NCBI GenBank assembly: GCA_949915775.1
Contig: CATLEG010000002.1
Location: 1-64,000 of the forward strand
Direction: 5' to 3'
Source: an uncultured Candidatus Melainabacteria bacterium
GTDB lineage: Bacteria > Cyanobacteriota > Vampirovibrionia > Gastranaerophilales > Gastranaerophilaceae
Length of the DNA: 64,000 bases
The notes beneath the pieces are model-generated. The model was not told the origin of the DNA. It worked only from the letters and a program-made list of their open reading frames with translations, and made no database searches. Position numbers and translations under genes: made by a program. This document shows positions 25,055 to 33,277 of the stretch, piece after piece (position 1 is the first letter of the stretch; every line of letters begins with the position of its first letter).

Positions 25055-25521
25055 ATATAAAAATTATTGCACTTGGTAAAATTAAAGAAAAATATCTAAA
25101 AGAAGGTGTTGATGAGTTTCTGAAACGTTTAACACCATATGCTTCTGTTGAAATCATCGAAATACCAGCAATTGAGATAAAAGATGAACATTTAACAGAT
25201 AAAGTTTTAAAAGAGGAAGGTGAAAAAATTTTATCACATATAAAACCTCAATCGTATGTAATTACAATGGAAATTCAAGGGAAAATGCTTTCATCAGAAG
25301 ATTTTGCACAAAAAATTGCAGAACTTACAAATGACGGAGTTTCGGAAATAATTTTTGTAATAGGCTCATCATGCGGCATTTCTCCTATCGTTTCAAATCG
25401 TGCAAATTTCAAATTAAGCATGTCAAAGATGACTTTTTTGCACCAATTTGCAAGATTAATTCTGGTTGAACAGATTTATCGGGCATTTAAAATTATAAAA
25501 GGTGAAACATATCACAAATAG
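25051..25521 (+). CDS. rlmH: 23S rRNA pseudouridine-1915 N3-methyltransferase
   Basis: Methylates pseudouridine 1915 in helix 69 of 23S rRNA. 156 residues, the usual size. SPOUT knot residues are visible: FVIGSSCGISPIVSNRANFK, MSKMTFLHQFARLILVEQIY and the C-terminal GETYHK that is nearly invariant in RlmH. The start overlaps the mscS stop (ATGA), and dtd follows after 8 bases, making a compact three-gene unit. Confidence 0.97.
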   Translation: MNIKIIALGKIKEKYLKEGVDEFLKRLTPYASVEIIEIPAIEIKDEHLTDKVLKEEGEKILSHIKPQSYVITMEIQGKMLSSEDFAQKIAELTNDGVSEIIFVIGSSCGISPIVSNRANFKLSMSKMTFLHQFARLILVEQIYRAFKIIKGETYHK

Positions 25522-25529
25522 AGGATACA

Positions 25530-25967
25530 ATGAAAGCATTAATTCAAAGAGTAAAACAAGCTTCTGTCACAATTGATAATGAACTTTATTCAAAAATCGG
25601 TCATGGAATTTTAGTTTTTCTGGGAGTAGAAAAATCTGATACAAAAGAAAATGCAGACAAACTTGCCCAAAAAGTTGTTAATTTAAGAATTTTTGAAGAT
25701 GAAAATGATAAAATGAATTTATCCGTAAAAGATACAAATGGCGAGGTTTTAATTGTTTCTCAATTTACACTTTGTGCAGATTGCAAAAAAGGCACAAGAC
25801 CTTCTTTTGATAAAGTAGCATATCCTGACATGGCTTTAGAACTCTATGAATATTTTATACAGTCTATAGAGTCTTACGGCATGAATGTTAAGACCGGTAA
25901 ATTTCGTGCAATGATGGACGTAGAGCTGATTAATGACGGGCCGGTTACTTTATGGGTAGAGAAATAA
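25530..25967 (+). CDS. dtd: D-aminoacyl-tRNA deacylase
   Basis: Hydrolyses D-amino acids (and glycine from tRNA-Ala) off mischarged tRNA. 145 residues, normal length. The start MKALIQRVKQASVTI, SQFTLCADCKKGTRPSFD (the SQFTL motif) and the C-terminal NDGPVTLWVE (Gly-Pro motif that enforces chirality) are all intact. A GAGG site lies before the ATG. Third gene after mscS and rlmH. Confidence 0.97.
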   Translation: MKALIQRVKQASVTIDNELYSKIGHGILVFLGVEKSDTKENADKLAQKVVNLRIFEDENDKMNLSVKDTNGEVLIVSQFTLCADCKKGTRPSFDKVAYPDMALELYEYFIQSIESYGMNVKTGKFRAMMDVELINDGPVTLWVEK

Positions 25968-26092
25968 AGGCATGCTCTTGCAAAATTTTATTAAGCATGC
26001 TATAATATATATATCAATATTGAGAATTTATTTTCATTGAGGAGAAATTTTTAAACCCGTACGTTATTTTTTAAAATTAAGAGGCTTATATT

Positions 26093-27085
26093 ATGTATGT
26101 AAACAAGTGTATCAAGTGTGGTCGCGAATTTGAAACAAAAAACCCCAAAAGAGTTATCTGTCCTGATTGTTTGTATCCGGATAAAAATATGATGGTTTCT
26201 TCTTCATCAACAGAAACTGCCGAAACTCAGCCGCAGCCTTTAAACGGCTATAGCGCAGGCGGAACAGAAGAACCTCCAAGATACTATAGCGCAGGCGGAG
26301 ATAATAACGATCAGCCTCGTTACAACAGACCGCAAAGATCTTACAATAACCAAAGAAATTACAATCAAGGCGGATATAATAATAACCGTCAAGGTGGTTA
26401 TCAAAACCGTCCAAACTATAACAGAAATAATGGCGGATACAACAATCGCCAAAATAACCAAGGCGGATACAATAGACAAGGCGGTTACAACAATCGTCCT
26501 CAACAAGGTGGATTTAATAGAAATAACAACAATAACAGACGTCCGCAAAATAATCGCTTTAATAACAACAGACGTCCAATGGTTAAAAAGCCAAAACAAC
26601 TATTAGTAAGCAAGGAACAATTAGAACAAATTGAATTGCTATATAAATTAATGCTTCCATTGCCTAATCCGGATTGTCATGAAGTAATTGGCGAAAAAAT
26701 CGGTTTAGAACCAAGAAAAGTATTTTTTGGCATTAATCTTGTAAGACAAAAAATGATGCTTCCAAAATTGCCATTCCCGAAACGTAAACTTGCAATTTCT
26801 CCGGATCAGTTGTTTGCTATTAAAAATTTATATGAACCATTGCTTCCAATACCACCGATTGGTTGTCACAAAATAATTGCGGCTCAGTTGAAAATGGATG
26901 AATGGAGAGTTCACGTTGGTATCGGCTTAATTCGATCTCAAATGGGATTAGGACGTTGGAACGAAGATAGACCGGATAAACCTGCTGATTTTAAAAAGAA
27001 AGAAGATGTAAAAACAGTAGAAGCAACTGAAGAAACCAAACCTAAAAGGGGCAGAAAGAAAAAAACTGAAGAAACTGCGGAATAG
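26093..27085 (+). CDS. Zinc-ribbon protein with Gly/Asn/Gln/Arg-rich region and duplicated C-terminal domain
   Basis: 330 residues. The N-terminal zinc ribbon has CIKC (5-8) and CPDC (~24-27). Residues ~60-165 are low complexity, dominated by Asn, Gly, Gln, Arg and Tyr (repeats of the QGGYNNR kind), like disordered RNA-binding regions that can phase-separate. Two ~60-residue copies follow (~175-235 and ~240-300), each with a LPxPxxxCHxxI core. The C-terminus is acidic and Lys-rich. It directly precedes rimM and trmD (2 bases apart), suggesting a role in RNA or ribosome metabolism. I know no named family. Confidence 0.75.
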   Translation: MYVNKCIKCGREFETKNPKRVICPDCLYPDKNMMVSSSSTETAETQPQPLNGYSAGGTEEPPRYYSAGGDNNDQPRYNRPQRSYNNQRNYNQGGYNNNRQGGYQNRPNYNRNNGGYNNRQNNQGGYNRQGGYNNRPQQGGFNRNNNNNRRPQNNRFNNNRRPMVKKPKQLLVSKEQLEQIELLYKLMLPLPNPDCHEVIGEKIGLEPRKVFFGINLVRQKMMLPKLPFPKRKLAISPDQLFAIKNLYEPLLPIPPIGCHKIIAAQLKMDEWRVHVGIGLIRSQMGLGRWNEDRPDKPADFKKKEDVKTVEATEETKPKRGRKKKTEETAE

Positions 27086-27087
27086 CT

Positions 27088-27600
27088 ATGACTAAGTATA
27101 TTTCTGTCGGAAAAATTTTAAATTTTCATGGGATAAAAGGTGAAGCAAAAGTCGGTTTTACAAAAAATCAAGAGGAATTTTTTTGTTCACTTGATAAGGT
27201 TTTTGTAAAAGTTAATAATGATTATACTCCTTTTTATATTGAAAATACCCGTTTAAATAAAACTTTTGCGCTGGTAAAATTTGAAGGAATAGACTCAATT
27301 AATGATTTAATGCCTTATAAAGGTGCTTTTTTATATGTTGATGAAGAAACCATCAGAGAAAATTTAGAAGAAGATGAATTTTTGATTGATGAACTTGTCG
27401 GGCTTAATATTATTGATGAAAATGATAAAAAGTTAGGTTTTATTGTTGGTGTATCAAATAACGGAGCAAATGATTTACTTTCAGTCAAAACAAATTCTAA
27501 AAAAATAGTGCTTATTCCTTTTGTAAAAGCTATAGTTACTGATGTCAATATAAAAAATAAAAAAGTCAAAATTAATAATATTGAGGGGCTTTTAGAATGA
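27088..27600 (+). CDS. rimM: 16S rRNA processing protein RimM
   Basis: Assembly factor for the 30S head. 170 residues: N-terminal RimM domain (ISVGKILNFHGIKGEAKVGF, a diagnostic start) and a PRC-barrel C-terminal domain (LIDELVGLNIIDENDKKLGF). It overlaps trmD by four bases, the classical rimM-trmD pairing, although rpsP and rplS are not next to it. Confidence 0.95.
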   Translation: MTKYISVGKILNFHGIKGEAKVGFTKNQEEFFCSLDKVFVKVNNDYTPFYIENTRLNKTFALVKFEGIDSINDLMPYKGAFLYVDEETIRENLEEDEFLIDELVGLNIIDENDKKLGFIVGVSNNGANDLLSVKTNSKKIVLIPFVKAIVTDVNIKNKKVKINNIEGLLE

Positions 27601-28286
27601 AATTTGATGTTATGACATTGTTTCCTGAAATGATTCAAGAAGCCTGTAATTACAGTATTTTAAAAAGAGCGCTTGATAATGAAGTTTTTAATATTAATAC
27701 TATAAATCCACGCGATTATACCTTAAATAAACATAAAAAAGTTGATGATACGCCATATGGCGGTGGTGCTGGAATGGTTTTGATGCCGCAGCCTTATGTT
27801 GATGCATATGAAAGTATTGAAAAGACGGGTAAATCAATAACAATAATGCTTTCTCCTCAAGGAGAACAGTTGAACGATGCTTTAGTCAATAAACTGGCAG
27901 AATTTGATCAAGTTATTTTAATGTGCGGACATTATGAGGGTTTTGATGAACGAATAAGAGAAATTATTAAACCTCGTGAAGTTTCACTTGGTGATTTTGT
28001 ATTAACCGGAGGTGAACTTCCTGCATTATGCTTAATTGATGCTGTCAGCCGAAAAATAGAAGGTACGCTTGGTAAAATAGAATCAGCAGATGAAGATAGT
28101 TTTTCTAATGGATTAATTGAATATCCGCATTACACAAAACCTCGTGAATACAGAGGTTTAGAGGTGCCAGAAGTTTTATTGAACGGAAATCACAAAGAAA
28201 TAAATGAATTTCGTTTGCAAAAAAGTATAGAAAGAACTAAGACTAAGCGTCCTGATTTGTATGAAAAATGGATTAAAAATAACTAA
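27597..28286 (+). CDS. trmD: tRNA (guanine37-N1)-methyltransferase
   Basis: Methylates G37 next to the anticodon and prevents frameshifting. 229 residues. SPOUT knot motifs: LSPQGEQLND, LMCGHYEGFDERI and GDFVLTGGELPAL; near the N-terminus DDTPYGGGAGMVLMPQP. All AdoMet-binding residues appear intact. The gene ends convergently with a minus-strand gene, overlapping by four bases, with no terminator between them. Confidence 0.97.
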   Translation: MKFDVMTLFPEMIQEACNYSILKRALDNEVFNINTINPRDYTLNKHKKVDDTPYGGGAGMVLMPQPYVDAYESIEKTGKSITIMLSPQGEQLNDALVNKLAEFDQVILMCGHYEGFDERIREIIKPREVSLGDFVLTGGELPALCLIDAVSRKIEGTLGKIESADEDSFSNGLIEYPHYTKPREYRGLEVPEVLLNGNHKEINEFRLQKSIERTKTKRPDLYEKWIKNN

Positions 28287-28627
28287 TCGTCTAAAAGTCC
28301 TAATTCTCTTAAAAATTTTGTATTATCAGAAAGTTTTAAAAGTTTTTCATCTTCAAACGGATCAATGACCCCGTTAGAAAATAATTCATCTACGATTTTG
28401 TTATGAGAATCGTTTTCAGGATTAGAAAGAACCAGTTTTGAAAAGTTTTTTATGTCACAATTGCGTTCATACATATCAATTGTGTTTTTTGTTAATTTGT
28501 TCAAAAAAACATTTTTAATCGGATTTGTTGTTACTCCGGAATATTTTTGTCTGTCTAAACTCAATTTTTGTGCCAATTTTTTAAACACTTTTTTTACCCT
28601 CTTTGATAATATTGGTGTAATTTCCAT
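28283..28627 (-). CDS. Hypothetical protein whose 5' end is repeated upstream
   Basis: 114 residues, Lys- and Asn-rich, beginning MEITPILSKRVKKVF and ending LRELGLLDD. No signal peptide, membrane segment or known motif is seen. The first 12 codons belong to a 49-bp unit that is repeated four to five times upstream (28593-28795), so the transcript would carry several copies of the start region in different frames. No SD is present in the unit. Function unknown. Confidence 0.55.
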   Translation of the reverse strand: MEITPILSKRVKKVFKKLAQKLSLDRQKYSGVTTNPIKNVFLNKLTKNTIDMYERNCDIKNFSKLVLSNPENDSHNKIVDELFSNGVIDPFEDEKLLKLSDNTKFLRELGLLDD

Positions 28628-28795
28628 AATCTATATATAGGTTTACCCTCTTTGATAATATTGGTGTAATTTCCATAATCTATATATAGGTTTACCCTCT
28701 TTGATAATATTGGTGTAATTTCTTTAATCTAAATATAGGTTTACCCTCTTTTATGACATTAGTGGAATTTCCATAATCTATGCTGGTTTATCCCT
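28593..28795. repeat. 49-bp tandem repeat, about 4 copies
   Basis: Units start at 28593, 28642, 28691 and 28740, with a degenerate fifth at 28787 (consensus TTTACCCTCTTTGATAATAT + TGGTGTAATTTCC + AT-rich spacer). Read on the minus strand each good unit contains ATGGAAATTACACC, the start of the adjacent gene. The rest of 28628-28983 holds this array, AT-rich filler and the repeat at 28909-28973. Confidence 0.9.
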
Positions 28796-28908
28796 TTGAT
28801 AACATTATACACCTTGTGTCAAATTTATCCATAATTCTTAACATTCATAACAGATTAAATTTTTTCTTGATTATAACTTTTATTTAAATTATAATACGTA
28901 CAGAGATT

Positions 28909-28973
28909 CTTCGGCTTTTGTCATTCTGAGCATAGCGAAGAATCGCAGTTTAACCCGCCTCAGAATGACAGAA
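28909..28973. repeat. Dispersed inverted repeat (TCATTCTGA family)
   Basis: GTCATTCTGAG ... CTCAGAATGAC: 11-bp inverted ends around GAAGAATC, just upstream of serS. Related sequence (TCATTCTGAAC..GAAGAATCTC) is at 59878-59905. Confidence 0.7.
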
Positions 28974-28983
28974 AAGAGGGAAA

Positions 28984-30249
28984 ATGCTTGATATTAAATT
29001 AATAAGAGAAAATCCGGAAAAAGTAAATGAACTTTTAAAAAGAAGAAATCCTGAATTATCTATAGATGAAGTTCTAGAAATTGATGCTGAAAGACGTAAA
29101 ATTCAAGCTCAAGCCGATGAACTGCGTGCAAAAAGAAAAAATGAATCACAAAAAATTGGTATGATGAAAAAAAATGGTGAAAATACCGATGCAATACAAG
29201 AAGATGTTCGTAAACTTGGAGATGATATAAAAGCTCTTGAAGACAAGCAAACAGAACTTGATAACAAACAGCGCGATATTTTATTACATACTCCTAATAT
29301 TCCGGATGAAACTACTCCAATAGGTCTTTCTGAAGATGATAATGTAGAAGTATATAAATGGGGTGAACCAAGAAAATTTGATTTTGAATTCAAGGCACAC
29401 TGGGATTTATGCGAAGAAAAAAATCTTGTTGATTTTGAACGCGGAGTTAAAATTTCTCAAAGCAGATTTACTTTATACAGAGGAAAAGGTGCAAGACTTG
29501 AACGTGCTATAATCAATTTCTTTCTTGATTATCATACACAGGAACAGGGTTATGAGGAAATTTTACCTCCATTTATGGCAAACGCAAATACTATGACAGG
29601 AACAGGTCAGCTTCCTAAATTTAAAGAAGATATGTACAAATGTGTAGACGAGGATTTGTACTTAATTCCGACAGCAGAAGTTCCTGTTACAAATATTTAT
29701 TCAGGCGAAATTTTATCAGAAGATGAACTGCCAAAATATATGACAGCGTATACACCTTGTTTCCGTAGAGAATCAGGTTCTGCCGGTCGTGATACAAGAG
29801 GTTTAATCAGAGTTCACCAGTTTAATAAAGTTGAACTTGTTAAACTCTGCAAACCTGAAACAAGTAAAGAAGAACATGAAAAATTAACAGAAGATGCTGA
29901 AAAAATGCTTCAATTGCTTGAACTTCCGTACCGTCGTGAAGCTTTATCTACAGGCGATATCGGTTTCTCTGCAAATAAATGCTGGGATTTGGAAGTTTGG
30001 ATGCCTTCTTATAATGCTTATAAAGAAATTTCAAGCTGTTCAAACTTTGGTGATTATCAGGCAAGACGTGCAAATATCAGATACCGTAACAAAGAAACCG
30101 GTAAAACAGAATTCGTACATACAATTAACGGTTCCGGTCTTGCGGTTGGCAGAACATTTGCCGCAATCGTTGAAAATTATCAGCAAGCGGACGGAACAAT
30201 TATTATTCCTGAAGTGTTAAGAAAATACACAGGTTTTGATAAAATATAA
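28984..30249 (+). CDS. serS: Seryl-tRNA synthetase
   Basis: Charges tRNA-Ser and tRNA-Sec. 421 residues. The N-terminal long antiparallel coiled coil (~25-105) that grips the tRNA is evident. Class II motif 2 is [20 protein letters not shown] (~260) and motif 3 is [18 protein letters not shown] (~385). An AGAGGG site directly before the ATG lies at the edge of an upstream palindromic repeat. A terminator follows 17 bases after the stop. Confidence 0.97.
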   Translation: MLDIKLIRENPEKVNELLKRRNPELSIDEVLEIDAERRKIQAQADELRAKRKNESQKIGMMKKNGENTDAIQEDVRKLGDDIKALEDKQTELDNKQRDILLHTPNIPDETTPIGLSEDDNVEVYKWGEPRKFDFEFKAHWDLCEEKNLVDFERGVKISQSRFTLYRGKGARLERAIINFFLDYHTQEQGYEEILPPFMANANTMTGTGQLPKFKEDMYKCVDEDLYLIPTAEVPVTNIYSGEILSEDELPKYMTAYTPCFRRESGSAGRDTRGLIRVHQFNKVELVKLCKPETSKEEHEKLTEDAEKMLQLLELPYRREALSTGDIGFSANKCWDLEVWMPSYNAYKEISSCSNFGDYQARRANIRYRNKETGKTEFVHTINGSGLAVGRTFAAIVENYQQADGTIIIPEVLRKYTGFDKI

Positions 30250-30266
30250 AATTTATATTGATAATA

Positions 30267-30296
30267 AAAAAGCTCCCATCTGGGAGCTTTTTTTAA
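30267..30296. terminator. Bidirectional terminator between serS and a convergent gene
   Basis: AAAAGCTCCCA / TGGGAGCTTTT stem with TC loop, A run on one side and T run on the other. Confidence 0.9.
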
Positions 30297-30676
30297 AAAC
30301 CTAATTTTTCTGCGATTACTTCTTTTTCTTTTAGTTTCGCCTCTTTTTTATCTGCAATTTTTGCCATTCTTTTTATAAAGCTAGTGGGACTTTGAAATAT
30401 TATATTAAACATATTTTCATTGTATTTTTCACAGAAAAAATCTTCAATTTTGGTATTCTCTTTTGAATGAACATTAGCTGATAAAAGGCCATTATATTCA
30501 AATAGAGTTATATCGACTTTACTATTTGATTTCTGTTTTTCAAAAATGTTATGTAATTTTTCAGCATCGCTTATTGTTTTAATTCTTTTTTCTAGCATTT
30601 TGCCTACACCTTCGTTAAAGTGTATAGCCATTCCAAATTGTGGTTTGGGACTGTTACAGTTTAAATTTACTTGCAT
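30293..30676 (-). CDS. Hypothetical protein with MQV...FG N-terminus
   Basis: 127 residues, after a strong AAGGAG site. It begins MQVNLNCNSPKPQFGMAIHF; the rest is helical and Lys-rich (KKEAKLKEKEVIAEKLGF at the C-terminus), cytoplasmic, with no known motif. The N-terminus resembles those of the proteins at 7289, 8534 and 39524. Similar short proteins with a PQFGMAI start are my reason to think that this is an organism-specific family, but that is recollection, not a search. Confidence 0.6.
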   Translation of the reverse strand: MQVNLNCNSPKPQFGMAIHFNEGVGKMLEKRIKTISDAEKLHNIFEKQKSNSKVDITLFEYNGLLSANVHSKENTKIEDFFCEKYNENMFNIIFQSPTSFIKRMAKIADKKEAKLKEKEVIAEKLGF

Positions 30677-30879
30677 TATATTACTCCTTTTTTCCTATTA
30701 AAACATATGAAAAATTTTTTTGCTATTGCTATATATAATGTTAACATTTCTTAAAATAATTAAAAATAACGATTATCAGTTTTTAATGTATTGTATACTT
30801 TAAAGAATTAATTTCTGTAATGCACAAGCTTTTTTAAATAAAATTCAGTTTACAAAATATTTTATGTTAAAATTTAAAT

Positions 30880-31773
30880 ATGGAAAGTCAAACAAATTCA
30901 ATCGCCTCAACACATTTAGGTAAAAAATCGGCTGGCAGTGAAAATTATGATTCTTCGCTTCTTGTTGCTATTCCCAGAATTGAAAATAGAAAACAGTATA
31001 ATATTGATAATAACGACCTGCCATTTGAAGGTTATGATATTTGGCACGCTTATGAATTTTCTTCCATGAGTGAAAATGGTGTTCCTGTCACAAGGCTTTT
31101 GAAAATTAAATATAATTGCAACAGTGAATTTTTGATAGAATCAAAATCTTTAAAATTATATTTAAACTCTTTTAATATGTCACGCTTTGGAAAAACTACA
31201 ACTGAATGCCTAAAAATTTGTCAAAAATTGATAGAAAAAGATTTAAGTGAAAAGCTTCAAACAGAAGTTTATGCAAAATTTCTAAATAACAAGACTACAA
31301 AAACTCAAATTTTCAAAGATTTTTATAACATAATGAACTATGTTGATGAAAAAATATTGAAAATAGAAAACTTTAAAGAAGCTCCTGAAGTATTAGAAGT
31401 TTTGCAAACCAATCATATGGAAAGGCATTATTTAACTTTTGACAGTTTACGTTCAAACTGCCGCGTTACTCATCAACCTGATTTTGGAGATGTTTTTATT
31501 TATTACAAGTCGAAAAAACACATTATAGAAGAAAGTTTAGTCAAATATTTAGTTTCATTCCGCTCAGAATTTCATTTTCATGAAGAGTGTTGTGAAATGA
31601 TTTATAAAAGACTTCATAATCTTTTAGATGCGAATGATGAATTATTTGTTTGCTGTCTTTATACACGCCGCGGAGGGATTGATATCTGTCCTGTGCGTTC
31701 AAATTGTCAGGTAAAAGATGCTGAATTACTAATTGATTTGAATAAACTTGCAAGAAATGGGGTTAAACAGTAA
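30880..31773 (+). CDS. queF: NADPH-dependent 7-cyano-7-deazaguanine reductase (long type)
   Basis: Reduces preQ0 to preQ1 in queuosine synthesis. 297 residues, the two-domain long form. The N-terminal half has FLIESKSLKLYLNSFNMS. The C-terminal half has DSLRSNCRVTHQPDFGD with the catalytic Cys (~193), VKYLVSFRSEFHFHEECCE and TRRGGIDICPVRS. A TGTTAAAAT lies six bases before the ATG with no SD, so translation may start leaderless. The stop overlaps the next ATG. Confidence 0.95.
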   Translation: MESQTNSIASTHLGKKSAGSENYDSSLLVAIPRIENRKQYNIDNNDLPFEGYDIWHAYEFSSMSENGVPVTRLLKIKYNCNSEFLIESKSLKLYLNSFNMSRFGKTTTECLKICQKLIEKDLSEKLQTEVYAKFLNNKTTKTQIFKDFYNIMNYVDEKILKIENFKEAPEVLEVLQTNHMERHYLTFDSLRSNCRVTHQPDFGDVFIYYKSKKHIIEESLVKYLVSFRSEFHFHEECCEMIYKRLHNLLDANDELFVCCLYTRRGGIDICPVRSNCQVKDAELLIDLNKLARNGVKQ

Positions 31774-32114
31774 TGAATAACCGAAAATTTGGTGATGCCG
31801 GAGAGGATTTGGCTTGCAGATACCTACAGAAACAGGGTTATGAAATCTTAGAACGCAACAAACATTACTCCAGATTTTGTGAACTTGATATTATTGCAAA
31901 ACATAAAAATACAATAATTTTTGTTGAGGTTAAAACACGAAAAACAGATGCTTTTGGCGTGCCGGCTGAGGCTATAACAAAAACAAAACTTGAAAATATA
32001 AGAAAAGGTGTTCAATTTTATTTATGTGAAAACAAAGTGAAAAATTTTAGGATTGATGCAATTTGCATAACTTTGAAACCTGAAATAAAAATTGAACATT
32101 TGAAAAATATATAA
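31773..32114 (+). CDS. yraN: UPF0102 (YraN) endonuclease-like protein
   Basis: 113 residues. The family signature is complete: GDAGEDLACRYLQKQGYEIL at the N-terminus, CELDIIAKHKNTIIFVEVKT (the E-x-D..ExK nuclease-like core) and TRKTDAFGVPAEAI. These are Holliday-junction-resolvase-fold proteins of unclear role. It starts on the stop of queF and ends against the convergent dxr. Confidence 0.9.
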   Translation: MNNRKFGDAGEDLACRYLQKQGYEILERNKHYSRFCELDIIAKHKNTIIFVEVKTRKTDAFGVPAEAITKTKLENIRKGVQFYLCENKVKNFRIDAICITLKPEIKIEHLKNI

Positions 32115-33269
32115 TTATAAATTCTTTAAAATATATTCTTTTGTTTTTTTGCGGATTTCATTATCAACTTCAAAAATTTCATCTATTGTTGGGTTTTGAA
32201 TTACTTGGTGTTCATCACACATTTTTTTTGTAATTTCGTATATGTTATAAAGTTTAATTTTGCCATCTAAAAATGCAAAAACAGCTTCTTCATTTGCAGC
32301 ATTTAGACATGCAGTTGCAGTTCCGCCAAGTTTCCCCATTTTATATGCCAGTTTTACTGTAGGAAATTTTTCATAATCAGGTTTTTCAAAATCTAAATGT
32401 GCAATTTCTGAAAAACTGAAACTTTTTGATTTTATACCTTCAAAGCGTTCAGGATAACTTATGGCATATTGAATTGGAATATGCATACTTGGCAAGCCGA
32501 TTTGAGCAATTACACTGCCGTCTTTATACTCAATTGCAGAATGGACTATACTTTGCGGGTGCACAACTACATCAATTTTGTCATAATCAAATCCGAAAAG
32601 ATGATGTGCTTCTATAATTTCAAGTCCTTTGTTCATTAAAGTTGCACTGTCAACGGTAATTTTCTTACCCATATTCCATCTTGGATGTGCAAGTGCCTGT
32701 TCTACAGTTGCATTTTTCATATCTCCAATTGTTTTATGAAGGAATGGGCCGCCTGATGCTGTGATAATAAGTTTTTCTACCTGATTAATCTCTTTTATAC
32801 ACTGGTGAATTGCGCAATGTTCACTGTCTACGGGGATAATTTTTACGCCGTATTTTTTCGCTTCAGCCATAACAATATCACCTGCCATAACAAGTGTTTC
32901 TTTATTTGCAAGCGCAATATTAATACCGTTTCTAATTGCGGTTAGTGTAGGTTTTAAACCTATTTTACCTGAGCAGGCAACTAGAATTATATCATTTTCT
33001 TTATCAGAACATATTTTTTCAAGTCCTTCTGAACCATGTAAAATGCTGTAGCCCTCGCCCCTTGTGGGAGAGGGTGCCTGAAAGGCGGGTGAGGGGTTAT
33101 TATGACATATGTATCGCGGTTTAAATTTTTCAGCCTGTTTTTTTAATAATTCGATGTTATGACCGCCGGCAAGTGCTATAATTTCGAATTTATCCTGTAA
33201 TTTTTCTATAACTTCGAGTGCTTGTGTTCCGATTGAACCTGTAGAACCTATTATACTTATTTTTTTCAT
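32115..33269 (-). CDS. dxr: 1-deoxy-D-xylulose 5-phosphate reductoisomerase, with an in-frame repeat insert
   Basis: Second step of the MEP pathway. 384 residues. NADPH-binding GSTGSIGTQALEVI at the N-terminus, ALANKETLVMAG (~140), PVDSEHCAIHQC and ITASGGPFLHK, then KKITVDSATLMNKGLEIIEA. Residues ~59-73 (NPSPAFQAPSPTRGEG) do not belong to the family: they translate a 44-bp palindromic repeat placed in a surface loop of the NADPH-binding domain. The gene follows the STAND ATPase by 8 bases and probably shares its transcript. Confidence 0.95.
   Translation of the reverse strand: MKKISIIGSTGSIGTQALEVIEKLQDKFEIIALAGGHNIELLKKQAEKFKPRYICHNNPSPAFQAPSPTRGEGYSILHGSEGLEKICSDKENDIILVACSGKIGLKPTLTAIRNGINIALANKETLVMAGDIVMAEAKKYGVKIIPVDSEHCAIHQCIKEINQVEKLIITASGGPFLHKTIGDMKNATVEQALAHPRWNMGKKITVDSATLMNKGLEIIEAHHLFGFDYDKIDVVVHPQSIVHSAIEYKDGSVIAQIGLPSMHIPIQYAISYPERFEGIKSKSFSFSEIAHLDFEKPDYEKFPTVKLAYKMGKLGGTATACLNAANEEAVFAFLDGKIKLYNIYEITKKMCDEHQVIQNPTIDEIFEVDNEIRKKTKEYILKNL
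33052..33095. repeat. Palindromic repeat inserted in frame in dxr
   Basis: 44 bp with arms CCCTCGCCC and GGGTGAGGG, the same family as 17577-17614 in thiL. Coding-strand reading PSPAFQAPSPTRGEG. Confidence 0.85.
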
Positions 33270-33277
33270 AATTTACC

